Assembly (NCBI GenBank): GCA_964388455.1
Contig: CAYMAN010000012.1
Location: forward strand, 5,759-69,758
Length of the DNA stretch: 64,000 nucleotides
Direction of reading: 5' to 3'
Source of the DNA: JBBRWO01 sp964388455
GTDB lineage: Bacteria; Actinomycetota; Coriobacteriia; Anaerosomatales; JAAXUF01
Shown: in pieces, positions 18,308 to 28,200 of the stretch
How the letters are laid out: each line of letters begins with the position of its first letter
Position numbering within the stretch: position 1 is the first letter of the stretch
Program-made: the position numbers and the translations under genes
The notes under the pieces: generated by a model
The model's database searches: none
What the model was told of the DNA's origin: nothing
What the model saw: only the letters and a program-made list of their open reading frames with translations

Positions 18308-19362
18308 TATGACTCCAAGTAACGCTGGCCGATGACACCGGGAAGTTTACGCTCGAGGAAGCTTGCAAGCTCCTCGGCGGTCATGAGGGCGCGGTCCGAG
18401 CTGTACTGGCCGGTAAGTGCGGGCTCGTCGACGGGACCGGCGAGTTCCGGCAGCATCGGGCGAAGCGCGTAGTAGCCCTCGTGCCCGAAGATGGTCCGCG
18501 CTGCTTCCTCGTTGGAGAGGAGCGCCTCGTGGATCTTCTCCCCGGGACGGATGCCCGTGACAACCATCTCGATGTCCTTGTCGCCGATGAGGTAGGTGGC
18601 GAGATCCACCATGTTGGCGCTCGGACACTGTGGGATGTAGGTCTCGCCCGGCGCCGCAGCGCGTACGGCGGCGATGATGGTGTCGACGGCATCGTCGAGC
18701 GTGAGCAGGAACCGGGTCATGTCCGTGGTCGTGATCGTGACGGGACCGCCGGCAGCTATCTGGTCGAGGAACAGTGGCACGACGGATCCGCGGGACGCGA
18801 GCACGTTGCCGTATCGCGCTGCGATGAAGCGGGTTTTGGGCGCGCGCAGGTTGCCCTCGATGTAAACACGTTCCTGGATCGCCTTCGTCATGCCCATCAC
18901 GTTGACGGGCTGGCATGCCTTGTCGGTGGAGATACCCACGACCGTCTCGACGGGCAGGTCGTGCTCAGCGATCGCGCGCACGAGGTTCTCTGCACCCTGG
19001 ATGTTGGTGCGAACGGCCTCCCACGGGAAGTACTCGCAGCTCGGAACCTGCTTCAGCGCCGCCGCCGAGAAGATGATGTCGGCATGCTTCGCTGCACCGA
19101 GAAGGCTGTGGTAATCACGGACGTCGCCGATGGTGAACCGGAGCGCCTGCTTGGAGTTCTCGAAGATGACCTCGTCGGTCGCGTTGCAGCGATCCATGAA
19201 GTCGAGCCTCATGTAGTGCTGCTTTGCTTCATCGCGCGAGAAGACGGTTACGCTTTCCGGCGTACCCTCCACACCGGAGAGCAGACGTCGGCACAGAACC
19301 TGGCCCAGCGAGCCGGTCCCTCCGGTTACGAGAATGCGTTTGCCTGTGAAGAGTCCGGGCAT
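18307..19362 (-). CDS. UDP-GlcNAc 4,6-dehydratase/5-epimerase (WbjB/CapE/FnlA-like)
   Basis: A 351-residue SDR of the FlaA1/CapD short form: VTGGTGSLGQVL, FSRDEAKQHYM, IGDVRDYHSL, ALKQVPSCEYFPWEAVRTN and a catalytic MTKAIQE region in which methionine replaces the usual tyrosine, as in FlaA1-type dehydratases. It starts the conversion of UDP-GlcNAc toward UDP-L-6-deoxyaminosugars. ATG 19362 has GGAGG 5 bases upstream. It is the first gene of a six-gene minus-strand operon and reads away from the GT4 gene at 19507 across 144 bases. Confidence 0.88.
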   Translation of the reverse strand: MPGLFTGKRILVTGGTGSLGQVLCRRLLSGVEGTPESVTVFSRDEAKQHYMRLDFMDRCNATDEVIFENSKQALRFTIGDVRDYHSLLGAAKHADIIFSAAALKQVPSCEYFPWEAVRTNIQGAENLVRAIAEHDLPVETVVGISTDKACQPVNVMGMTKAIQERVYIEGNLRAPKTRFIAARYGNVLASRGSVVPLFLDQIAAGGPVTITTTDMTRFLLTLDDAVDTIIAAVRAAAPGETYIPQCPSANMVDLATYLIGDKDIEMVVTGIRPGEKIHEALLSNEEAARTIFGHEGYYALRPMLPELAGPVDEPALTGQYSSDRALMTAEELASFLERKLPGVIGQRYLES

Positions 19363-19506
19363 GGGGCCTCCGAGTAGTCGCTTGTACGCAGCCTAGTATA
19401 TCCACACGCGAGACGATTGGCGCATGGGATGGGCCACGTCGGCCCCAGCAACGTGGGAAGGGCACTCGACTCTCATGTGGACCGTCCCGTCGAGTATCAT
19501 CGTCGT

Positions 19507-20652
19507 ATGGCTATCACTGACCTCGAAAGCGCGACGCCCACATCGGCACCTCGCATCCGTGTCCTCCTCGATGCTCGCATGGCGACCTGGACCGGTGTCG
19601 GCCGCTACACCGTGGGGCTGGCGCGCGCACTCGCAGCCCGCGATGACCTCGACCTGTCGTTGATCGTCGCGGATGACGTGGAATCGCCGGTCGAGCACGA
19701 GCGGCTCGACCATGTCTACTCGGCCCGGGCGCACCCCTTCACTTTGGGCGGCTCCCTCGAACTCTCGCGAATCGCGCGCTGGCACAAGGCTGACGTCGTG
19801 CACTGCATGCATTTTCCCACCCCGATGCCGGCCTGCCATCCGCTCGTCGTCACGCTGCATGACCTCACACCACTGATGGTTGACGGCGTGATGCCATCTG
19901 CTCTCCGCCGAGCGGTCTACCGTCTCAGCGTACGCCGTGCGGCGAAGGTCGCTGACCGCATCGTGACTCCGTCCGCATTCACTCTGAGAGACGTCGAGCG
20001 GCTGATGCCGTACGCCCGAGGCAAGGGGCGCATCACGCTCGAAGGCGCCGACGACTTCTCGGCCGGCCCCGTGCCCGCGCTGCCGCAGCACCTCTCGGAC
20101 CTGACAGGGGAGCACTACCTCCTTTCGATGGGCTCGACTCGCAAGCACAAGGACGTCCCGACCCTGCTACGCGCCTTCGCCCAGCTAGCGCCCGCGCACC
20201 CGGACCTGCGCCTCGTCCTCGTCGGCACCGACAGCCCCGCGTACCTCGACACTCATCTCCCCGCCGAGACCCCCGCCGCCGTGCGCGATCGGGTCGCTTT
20301 CACCGGCCGAGTGACCGACGACGAGCTTCGCACCTTGTACGCCGGTGCAGCCGTTTTCGCTTTCCCTTCGCTCTACGAGGGCTTTGGTCTGCCGCCGCTC
20401 GAGGCGATGGGACTGGGCGCGCCCGTTGTGGTCGCAGACGCGGCATCGCTTCCGGAAGTCGTCGGTGAAGCGGCTCTGTTGGTCTCGCCTGGTGACTCTG
20501 CGGCCCTGGCGTCGGCGATCTCGCGAATCCTCGGCGACGCTGGACTTCGGACCGAGCTCGTCGCCGCGGGTCACGCTCGAGCGCTTGAGCTCACGTGGGC
20601 CGCCACTGCGGAAGCCACGGTCAGGGTGTACCGTGAGGTCGTGCGCACATGA
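19507..20652 (+). CDS. GT4 glycosyltransferase
   Basis: A 381-residue GT-B enzyme. RVLLDARMATWTGVGRYT in the N-domain and the C-domain segments YLLSMGSTRKHKDVPTLL, FTGRVTDDELRTLY and FPSLYEGFGLPPLEAMGLGAPVV are classic for GT4 mannosyl- or rhamnosyltransferases. ATG 19507 is preferred; an upstream in-frame extension to 19417 is low quality. No good Shine-Dalgarno precedes the ATG, but TATCAT at 19494-19499 lies 7 bases upstream, so a near-leaderless transcript is possible. It overlaps the next gene by 4 bases. Confidence 0.87.
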   Translation: MAITDLESATPTSAPRIRVLLDARMATWTGVGRYTVGLARALAARDDLDLSLIVADDVESPVEHERLDHVYSARAHPFTLGGSLELSRIARWHKADVVHCMHFPTPMPACHPLVVTLHDLTPLMVDGVMPSALRRAVYRLSVRRAAKVADRIVTPSAFTLRDVERLMPYARGKGRITLEGADDFSAGPVPALPQHLSDLTGEHYLLSMGSTRKHKDVPTLLRAFAQLAPAHPDLRLVLVGTDSPAYLDTHLPAETPAAVRDRVAFTGRVTDDELRTLYAGAAVFAFPSLYEGFGLPPLEAMGLGAPVVVADAASLPEVVGEAALLVSPGDSAALASAISRILGDAGLRTELVAAGHARALELTWAATAEATVRVYREVVRT

Positions 20653-21269
20653 GATACTTCGATCACTCGACCTTCCTCTTCATCTCCACCAACGCCGAGC
20701 ACGCACCCGACGGCGTTGAGCAGCGATGGCTCGCAGTCATGAGCGAGCTCGTCCAGCTGGGCTCCACCGTCCACTTCATCTGTTTCGCCGAGAGCCCCCT
20801 GGCCGACCCGGCCCGCAGCCTCGGCGTCACCATCGCGCCCTACATCCTCGACAAGTGGAACGTGATTCGTTCGCGTTCTCGCCTGCGCAAGTACCTCCGC
20901 CGATATGAGCCCGTGTGCGCGCACTCCACCGGTGTCGAGGCCGACTTGCTGCTGCGCTGGTCCGCGCGAAAGGTGCCGTCCGTGCGCATCGCCGCGACGC
21001 TCGCTGCAGATCCCCAGCGCACCCGCCGCCGCCGCCCCATCGACGCCCTGATGATCCGCTTCGACGAAGCAGGCCTCAGCCGAGAAGACGCGGTGTTCTT
21101 GACGCGGGAGGACCTCCTGCCTGAGATACTCGCCGCAGGAGTGCCGGCAAGCAGAATCGTTCTCGACCTCGACGGGCAAACGGCCGCCGGCGACGACCTC
21201 GCCGCCAGCGTGACCCGGCACCTGGAGGTATACCGCACCTTCATGGCGTCGCGTGGCCAAGGAGCGTAG
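20649..21269 (+). CDS. GT-B N-terminal-domain-like protein, unknown function
   Basis: A 206-residue protein coupled by ATGA to the GT4 gene. The start FLFISTNAEHAPDGVEQRW, followed by alternating strands and helices and a HSTGVEADLL segment, resembles the acceptor-binding N-domain of GT4 enzymes. There is no C-terminal nucleotide-sugar domain, so it is about half the length of a glycosyltransferase. It may be a regulatory or truncated partner of the preceding enzyme. No frame continues the missing half downstream. I do not recognise a named family. Confidence 0.6.
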   Translation: MRYFDHSTFLFISTNAEHAPDGVEQRWLAVMSELVQLGSTVHFICFAESPLADPARSLGVTIAPYILDKWNVIRSRSRLRKYLRRYEPVCAHSTGVEADLLLRWSARKVPSVRIAATLAADPQRTRRRRPIDALMIRFDEAGLSREDAVFLTREDLLPEILAAGVPASRIVLDLDGQTAAGDDLAASVTRHLEVYRTFMASRGQGA

Positions 21270-21441
21270 CATCGTCTTCGCTCGGTCACGCAGTGCCGAC
21301 AGGCACGCCGTTTGTTGTGACGGTTCCGTGAATGTGCCGAGGAGTCCCTTCGACCCCGTTATACTCGACGCGCCGACACTCTCATATGGTTGGCGCTCTC
21401 CTGACTGAGACTTCTTTGCACGCTCGAAAGGACAGGGACTC

Positions 21442-22032
21442 ATGCAATCGATTCCTCGGGCCCACGCACGCCTGCTTCTGGGCACGTTGCTCGCGACCGT
21501 CCTGATCGGTTCTGCTCTGCTCGCAGGGTGCGGCGGTCCCGCGACGTCCGAAAAGACGGGCGGGCAGGCTTCCGTCGAGACCACGCCCGGGCAGTTTCCC
21601 GAGAAGCGACCCAACCCGGCTCAGACGCCACCCCCACCGATGCTGCGAGAGCCACGCACGGCGGTGTACTCCTACCTACTCTGGATTTCGTACGCGTACC
21701 GCATCCTGAACTCGGATGTTGCCTCGCAGACGTTCTCGCCCTACGAGGAAGTGCGCGTGAACTCCTACGTCGAGCTCAATCGGCAGGAGGGGCGGGCGAT
21801 TGATCAGCGACTGCTCAAGGCTGATGTAAGGTCGGAGCGGTCAAAGGGGTCGACGGCCACGGTGGCCCTGAGAGAGTCGTGGGTCTATCGCTACATCGAT
21901 ACCAAGACCAGCGTCTACAAGACGCCCGCCTACACGGCCACCTACGACACGACGTACACGGTCGTGAAGCAGAAAGGCAACTGGGTGGTCGATTCGGTGG
22001 ACGCGGAGCCAGTGGGCGATTCACCAAAGTAG
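21442..22032 (+). CDS. lipoprotein of unknown function
   Basis: A 196-residue predicted lipoprotein. Signal peptide with Arg-containing n-region, hydrophobic core LLLGTLLATVLIGSA and lipobox LLAGC (C30), followed by a Pro/Gly/Thr-rich linker (residues 31-66) suited to crossing a wall. The folded part (70-196) has alternating polar strands ending VVKQKGNWVVDSVD, reminiscent of NTF2-like or IMS-like extracellular domains. A TATACT box at 21360-21365 could serve as promoter. It stands alone before the giant cytochrome and may be unrelated to it. Confidence 0.75.
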   Translation: MQSIPRAHARLLLGTLLATVLIGSALLAGCGGPATSEKTGGQASVETTPGQFPEKRPNPAQTPPPPMLREPRTAVYSYLLWISYAYRILNSDVASQTFSPYEEVRVNSYVELNRQEGRAIDQRLLKADVRSERSKGSTATVALRESWVYRYIDTKTSVYKTPAYTATYDTTYTVVKQKGNWVVDSVDAEPVGDSPK

Positions 22033-22064
22033 CGCACCGGTCAAGCCGTTCACCGGAAATTCTC

Positions 22065-22080
22065 TGTGACCCTCGTCACA
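22065..22080. promoter_or_regulatory. CRP/FNR-family operator, exact palindrome
   Basis: TGTGACCCTCGTCACA is a perfect TGTGA-N6-TCACA inverted repeat, the consensus of CRP/FNR-superfamily regulators. It lies 198 bases upstream of the giant cytochrome start, in the 245-base gap after the lipoprotein gene. No other exact copy was found by eye in the intergenic regions. It suggests control of the cytochrome by a cAMP-, redox- or NO-responsive regulator; which one is unknown. Confidence 0.6.
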
Positions 22081-22277
22081 GTTGTGCAGCAGCTCTGTAG
22101 ATTCGATGTTAATCAACCTTGACCCGAGGGCCGTCGCGCTTAATACTCACTTTGAGCTACTCCACAAGGGGGTAGTCTCTGCTGGCGCAATCTGCAACGG
22201 TCGATATCGCATCGATGGGCGTTTGAGTGTGATTTGCAGCAAGTCGGATTGGTTGTCGAACAGAAGTGGGGACTTCG

Positions 22278-25200
22278 ATGTTCACGCGTAAAATGGTTCT
22301 GGCCGGAATGTTCGCCGTCGCATTCGCTGCGATCGCGCTCTTCCCGGCCACCGCATCGGCAGACAATTCAGATTGTCTGACATGCCACAAGAGCGTGATG
22401 GGCGCCAAGGCGGCTCAGAACTTCGACGTGGCCGCGGTCGACTACTCCACCGCGTGTCCCAGTTGCCACCTGAACTTTGCGGGCTCCCACCCCTATCACA
22501 ACACCACCAGTAACTGCAGCACGATCTGCCACAAGGGCTGGGGTGCCGCGCTCGCAGCCAACGTGCCTATGTACACGAGCGCGCTGGGTAACGGAAAGAC
22601 CGGCGGTTTCGCGTCCCCCGACTCCGTCGCCACGGACCCCGCGCTGCTCCACATAATCCACTCCAAGCCCCGTTGGATGCAGGATAAGAGCTTCGCGTCC
22701 TCGTCGTGCAAGTCCTGTCACGCCGTCGCCGCGTGTGACGCGTGCCATGCGGGAGCACCCGATCCGACCACGCACGACGCCCACGCGTCGACGCTCGTCC
22801 CGGCCCCCTCGTCCGTCACCACCGTGAGCCGCGGGGTCATAAACGGCAACCAGGCCGACACGGGTGGCCACTTCCCCGATGAGATAACCACGTGCAGCGC
22901 CACCGTCTGTCACGACACGAGCGGCGTCGCCGGCGGAGCACCGAGTTTCAAAGACGACAAGGTGCACCTCGCCATCCCGGCCGCTGATTACCTCGCCAAT
23001 CCCACCGTCGTGAAGAGCGCCGGTTGGATCGTGATGAAGGCCTCGGCCTACACCATGGGCCAGACCTCGAGTTCGAACATCAAGGATGCCACGCTCTCTG
23101 TACCCTTCACCGGCACCCAGGTCGCGCTCGTCGCCGACAAGGATCCCTACCGTGGCATCGCCGAGATACTGATCGACAACGTATCAGTGGACTTCGTCGA
23201 CATGTACAGCGACACGACCGTAAACCAGGTCGAGGTATGGCGCAGCGACAAGCTCGCCTCAGCGGACCACACCATCACCGTGAAGGTAACGGGCACCAAG
23301 CGCCTCGTCCCGGTGCCGGCCCGTGGCAGCTTCGTGCGCGTCGACCAGTTCAAGATCTACACCAAGGCCCCCGGCAGTGTCGCTCCGCGCTGCACGACCG
23401 CCGGCTGTCATCCGGGATTCGATACCGGCCACGGTGCGGCTCACTCGCTGAACACGACTGACAGCGCCTACAACAACACCACCATCGCCGGCTGCACCAA
23501 CGCGGGCGCTGGCTGTCACGGCGTCGCTCCGAGCAGCTATCAGGTGGCCCACCCGGCAAGCGGATGCCTCGCAGGCCCGTGTCACAACACGGCGACTGCG
23601 CTCAACCACAACGATCCCGCATTCAACGACCCCAACACCTGCCAGAACTGTCACGGCGGCGGTACGGTCGACTACAACAACGCCCCCCTGGTCTCGGTGC
23701 TCACCACGACAACCGGCGCCAACCAGGGTCACTACAACGAGACCACCCACACCGCCTCGAGCGCCGGCTCCGTCACAAGCGGCGGCAGCGCGAGCGCCAC
23801 GTGCGCCAGCTGCCACAACCCGCTCTCGACAGGCCTCGACGGTCTGTACGCCCAGCACCAGGACACCGCCTCAGGTGACCTGACGTGCGCCGATTGCCAC
23901 AGCGCCAACGCCGCCGTCTCAGCCGTGATCAAGACCGCCAAGTGGTCCACGACCACCTGTGCCGAGTGCCATAGCACCGGTACGCTTACCGGGTTCGAGC
24001 AGCACGGGGCGCCCGCTGCTGGCGCCAATGCGACCTCGACTCTGGGCTGCGGTGCCACCGGCGCCAAGTGTCACGCCACCTACGACGTCCACGCGCTGCA
24101 CAAGGACGCAGCCGGCTGTGCTCTGATTGGCTGCCATGACTACAACAAGCAAGGCACCAAGCCTGCGCTCGCGAGCATGAAGTGCGGCTCCGGCGATGCA
24201 GCGTGCCACGCCGACAAGTCGCTCGCCAACCACCCCGATCACACCTATACCGCCACAAGCAACTACGCACAGGTGACCTCGGAGACGGTCGGCAGCGAGT
24301 CTGGCTGTTCCAGCTCCGGCGACGGTTGCCACGGTACGGTCAACACGGGCAATGCGGTCAGCGATTTCCACCCGCAGGGCAACATCGACTGCCTGACCAG
24401 CGCGTGCCACACCTCCACGACGATGGTCCCGGCGTGGAAGAGCGGCGGCTCGGGTGCCGAGTGTTCGCGTTGCCACGCCGCCAACTTCGTCGGCGCGCCT
24501 GACGCGACACCGCTCTACCAGGCGGCCTCGGCCGGTCACTACGGCGAGACCACGCATACTGCGACGGGTATGACAACGGCTATCGGCGCGGGCGGTTTGA
24601 CCACCGCTGCGTGCTCGGTGTGTCACAGCACCACCTACCGTGACGCTCACGGTGCCGCGGCAGGCGGATTCAGCTCGACGACCAAGGGCGCCTACCTCAC
24701 CTGCACCGAGTGCCACGGCTACAATGCTGCGGTCAGCGCCGTCACCACGGATACGGTCCGCAGTGATACCTGCGCCGCGTGTCACGCCAACGGCGTTCTG
24801 GGTGCCAGCCACGCGGTCCACGGCAACGCTCCGGTCGCTCCGGCCACCTCAAGCACCGGATGCGCGAGTAGCGGCATCGGGTGCCACAACACCGGGGACC
24901 TGCACGTCATCCACAAGGACGCCTCGGCCGGGTGCACGCTCACCGGTTGTCACGCGGCCAACAAGGACATGACCAGCGCCTCAACGTCGTGCGGTCAGTC
25001 AAGCGGCTGTCACCTCGGTGCAAACTACACCCCGCTGATGCACAACGGCCTCGGTGGCATCGCTAACGGCGTCGACTCCGTCCATCACACTGCAGGCGCG
25101 GGCCAGATGGGTGACACCTACACCCTCAACCTCAAGACCACCGCGTGTTCCGCGTGCCATAACGCAGCGCTGGGCACTGAGCATGGTCGCGCTACCTCGG

Positions 25201-28200
25201 GGCTCTCCGGCTCGGGTGCCAACACCTGCCTGAAGTGCCACAACGACTCGGTAACCGTAGCGAACGTCATCGCTGGTGACTGGGCGAACAAGAACACGAT
25301 CTCCGCGTGCTCGGACTGCCACGCCAACAACGACACGACCTCGGCCGCTTCGCTACATGGTGGGATTGCCGTAGGCGCCCACACTGCGACTGCCGTCGCC
25401 TCGTGCACCGGCCTGGGAGCTGGCTGTCACGGCACGACGACCACGCCCGATCTGTCACTAGTCCACACGACGGGTTGCGCGCTGACACGCGCCTGCCACT
25501 CGACGACCGTCTACAACCCGGGCGTCAAAGCCTGCAACAACGCCTCGTGCCATCCGACCGCCAACTACACGGCTGCCTACGCGCACAACGCGGTCAACGG
25601 CACCACCGACGCCACGCATACCGCCACGGGCATGGGCACCACGCTCAAGTACGGCACCGGCTCGGCGACGGCGACCTGCGCCACCTGCCACAGCTCGGCT
25701 CTGAAGCCCGCCCACAATCCTGCTGCGGGATTCGCGACCGCATCGCTCGGCACTACGTGGACCGCTGACGGCGAGTGCCGTGGCTGCCACAACGCCACCT
25801 CCCCGGTCAACGTCGCCAGCCTGGTCGCCGCCAACACGTGGGCCAGAGGCGCGTGCACGGGCAGCAGTTGCCACAACATCACCCAGGCCGCCCACGTAGA
25901 CGGTGGCACTGATCCGATCGCCGTTACGGCCGTCAGCAGCACCGGCTGCGCGAGCTCCGGCGCCGGATGTCACACCACGTCTGACCTGCACGGCCTGCAC
26001 AAGAGCGCCAGCAGTTGCGCGCTGACCGGCTGCCACAACGCGGCAAACCTCGATAAGTCGCCGACCAGCAAGACGTGCGGTCAGGCGAGCGGCTGCCACA
26101 CGAGCCCGACCTACTCGGCCACAAACCACGGCACCATCACCGGCAGTGAGACTCCCACGCACACGGCGGGCAGCATGACTGCTACGGAAGGCGTGTTCTT
26201 GGCTGGTAACTACAACGACTCGCGCACCTGCTCGACCTGCCACTCTTCGGCACTGGGCACGGAGCATGCATCGACGAGCGTCGGCGCCGTGGGATGCACG
26301 ACCGGCGGCACCGGTGGCACCGGTTGCCACAACCAGGCGAGCCCCGTCAATGCGACCAACGTCATCAAGAACACCAACTGGCAGGCCACCAAGCTCTGCA
26401 CCGATTGTCACGGTGGCTCCAACGGACCGGCTAAGCATGACAAGGTCGCGACGGGGCATGTTGGCGTCCACACGGGCTACACCTGCTCGAGCGCCTCATG
26501 CCACGGCACAACCGATCTAAGGGTGCTTCACGCCAAGAAGACTGCCAGCTATGTCGGCAGCGTCGGCTGCTCCAACGCCGCCGACGCCAACTCGCCGTTC
26601 GCCTGCCACAGCGTTCAGGGCACGGTTCCGACCATGAAGACGTGTGGCTCGGGCAACGGCGGATGTCACACCGACAAACTCGACACCGGCCACGGATACC
26701 CACCCGAGAAGCACACCGCCACCGACGCCAACTCGGTTGAGTGCCTCGGCTGTCACACATCCACCGACCTGTACGCGCTCCATAAGAACAGCTGTTCGGT
26801 GTGTCACAGCAACTCTAAGTACTCCGCGTACAACGGCGGCGATCTGGGCCGGGATGCGACATACGGCCGCACCTTCCCGACCAACGGCTGCCTCGCGTGT
26901 CATAAGACCCCAGTCATGGCATACGACTACGCGGGTCACACAAGCGCATCGGGCCACTACAGCAGCGGCCTGACAACGCACACGGCTGCTCCTGCTCAGA
27001 TGAGCGTGAATCTCACGGGCACGGTGCTCTCCGAGAAGGGTGCATCGTGGACGTCACCGGTCGGAGGTGTCGCCATCAACTACGCGTGTTCGAGCTGTCA
27101 CGTGAATACGCTCATGAATGAGCACGCCATGACGGGTGCCACCTTCGCCAACGTTCCCACAGCCCCGCGAATCACGGATAACTGCACCGGCTGTCACAAC
27201 TCGGCCAACTTCGCCACGAACAGGGATCTTTGGACCGCAGCCAAGTACTGCAACACCTGCCACAAGGCATCTGGTGGCTCCGCGCCTGCCGCGCATGGTT
27301 CGATGGCGGCGAAGCACAACGCGACGACCCGCCCTGCGGCCCAGCGTTGTGGTGGAGGCACGTTCGGGACTGACTGCCACGACATCAGCGATGTATCCAA
27401 GATTCACACCAAGGACACGACCGGCGACGGCAATATTGAGTCCATCAGTTGCGTTGGCGCCTGCCACAAGGGTTCCGCGCAGGGCAGCCGGCCCACAGAG
27501 GGTACGGGCCTGGACTGCGGCAATGCCGGGTGTCACGACGGCGCCGGGACGGCATGGTGGAACGACGTCGACGGGGCCACCACGAACACTGCGCTCACTG
27601 AGCACGGCCTGCATCACGACACGCAGTCCGTTAACCGCCGCGACGGTAATCTGCAGACTGGTGCAGCGCTGTCAGCCACAGAGAGCACCTTGCAGTGCCA
27701 GGGTTGTCACGAAATCAATCGTCTTGACCGTGACCACTACGCTTTGACCGGTGCGCCCTACGGCACGAGCCCGTGGAGCGGGCAGACCGCCAACTACCCG
27801 ACAAGCTTCAACGGCAAGGCGTGCGCACCATGTCACCGCAAGACGACCAACACCACGACTCCGTCGACCGTCCCGAGTGCAACCGTGAAGACTGCGATCG
27901 CACGAGACGACATGAAATGCCCCACATGCCACACGGGCACGTCGTGGAATGCGACCAACTGGAAGATGCATGAGGATCGCGGGACCGGTCAGACGGCAGC
28001 CAACACCGAGTTCAACAATGCATACTCCGGCCACCGATCCTTCACCTTCATGCGCGGAGTCATTCCTACCATGACGGTTCCGGCACAGACCACGTACTCG
28101 ATCACCATGCCGACGGTCAACGTGTTCCGAGCAGGCGTTACTTTGCAGCCTGGCAGCCGCACGCTCAGCACGACTTCCATGACCTACTGCGATGACTGTC

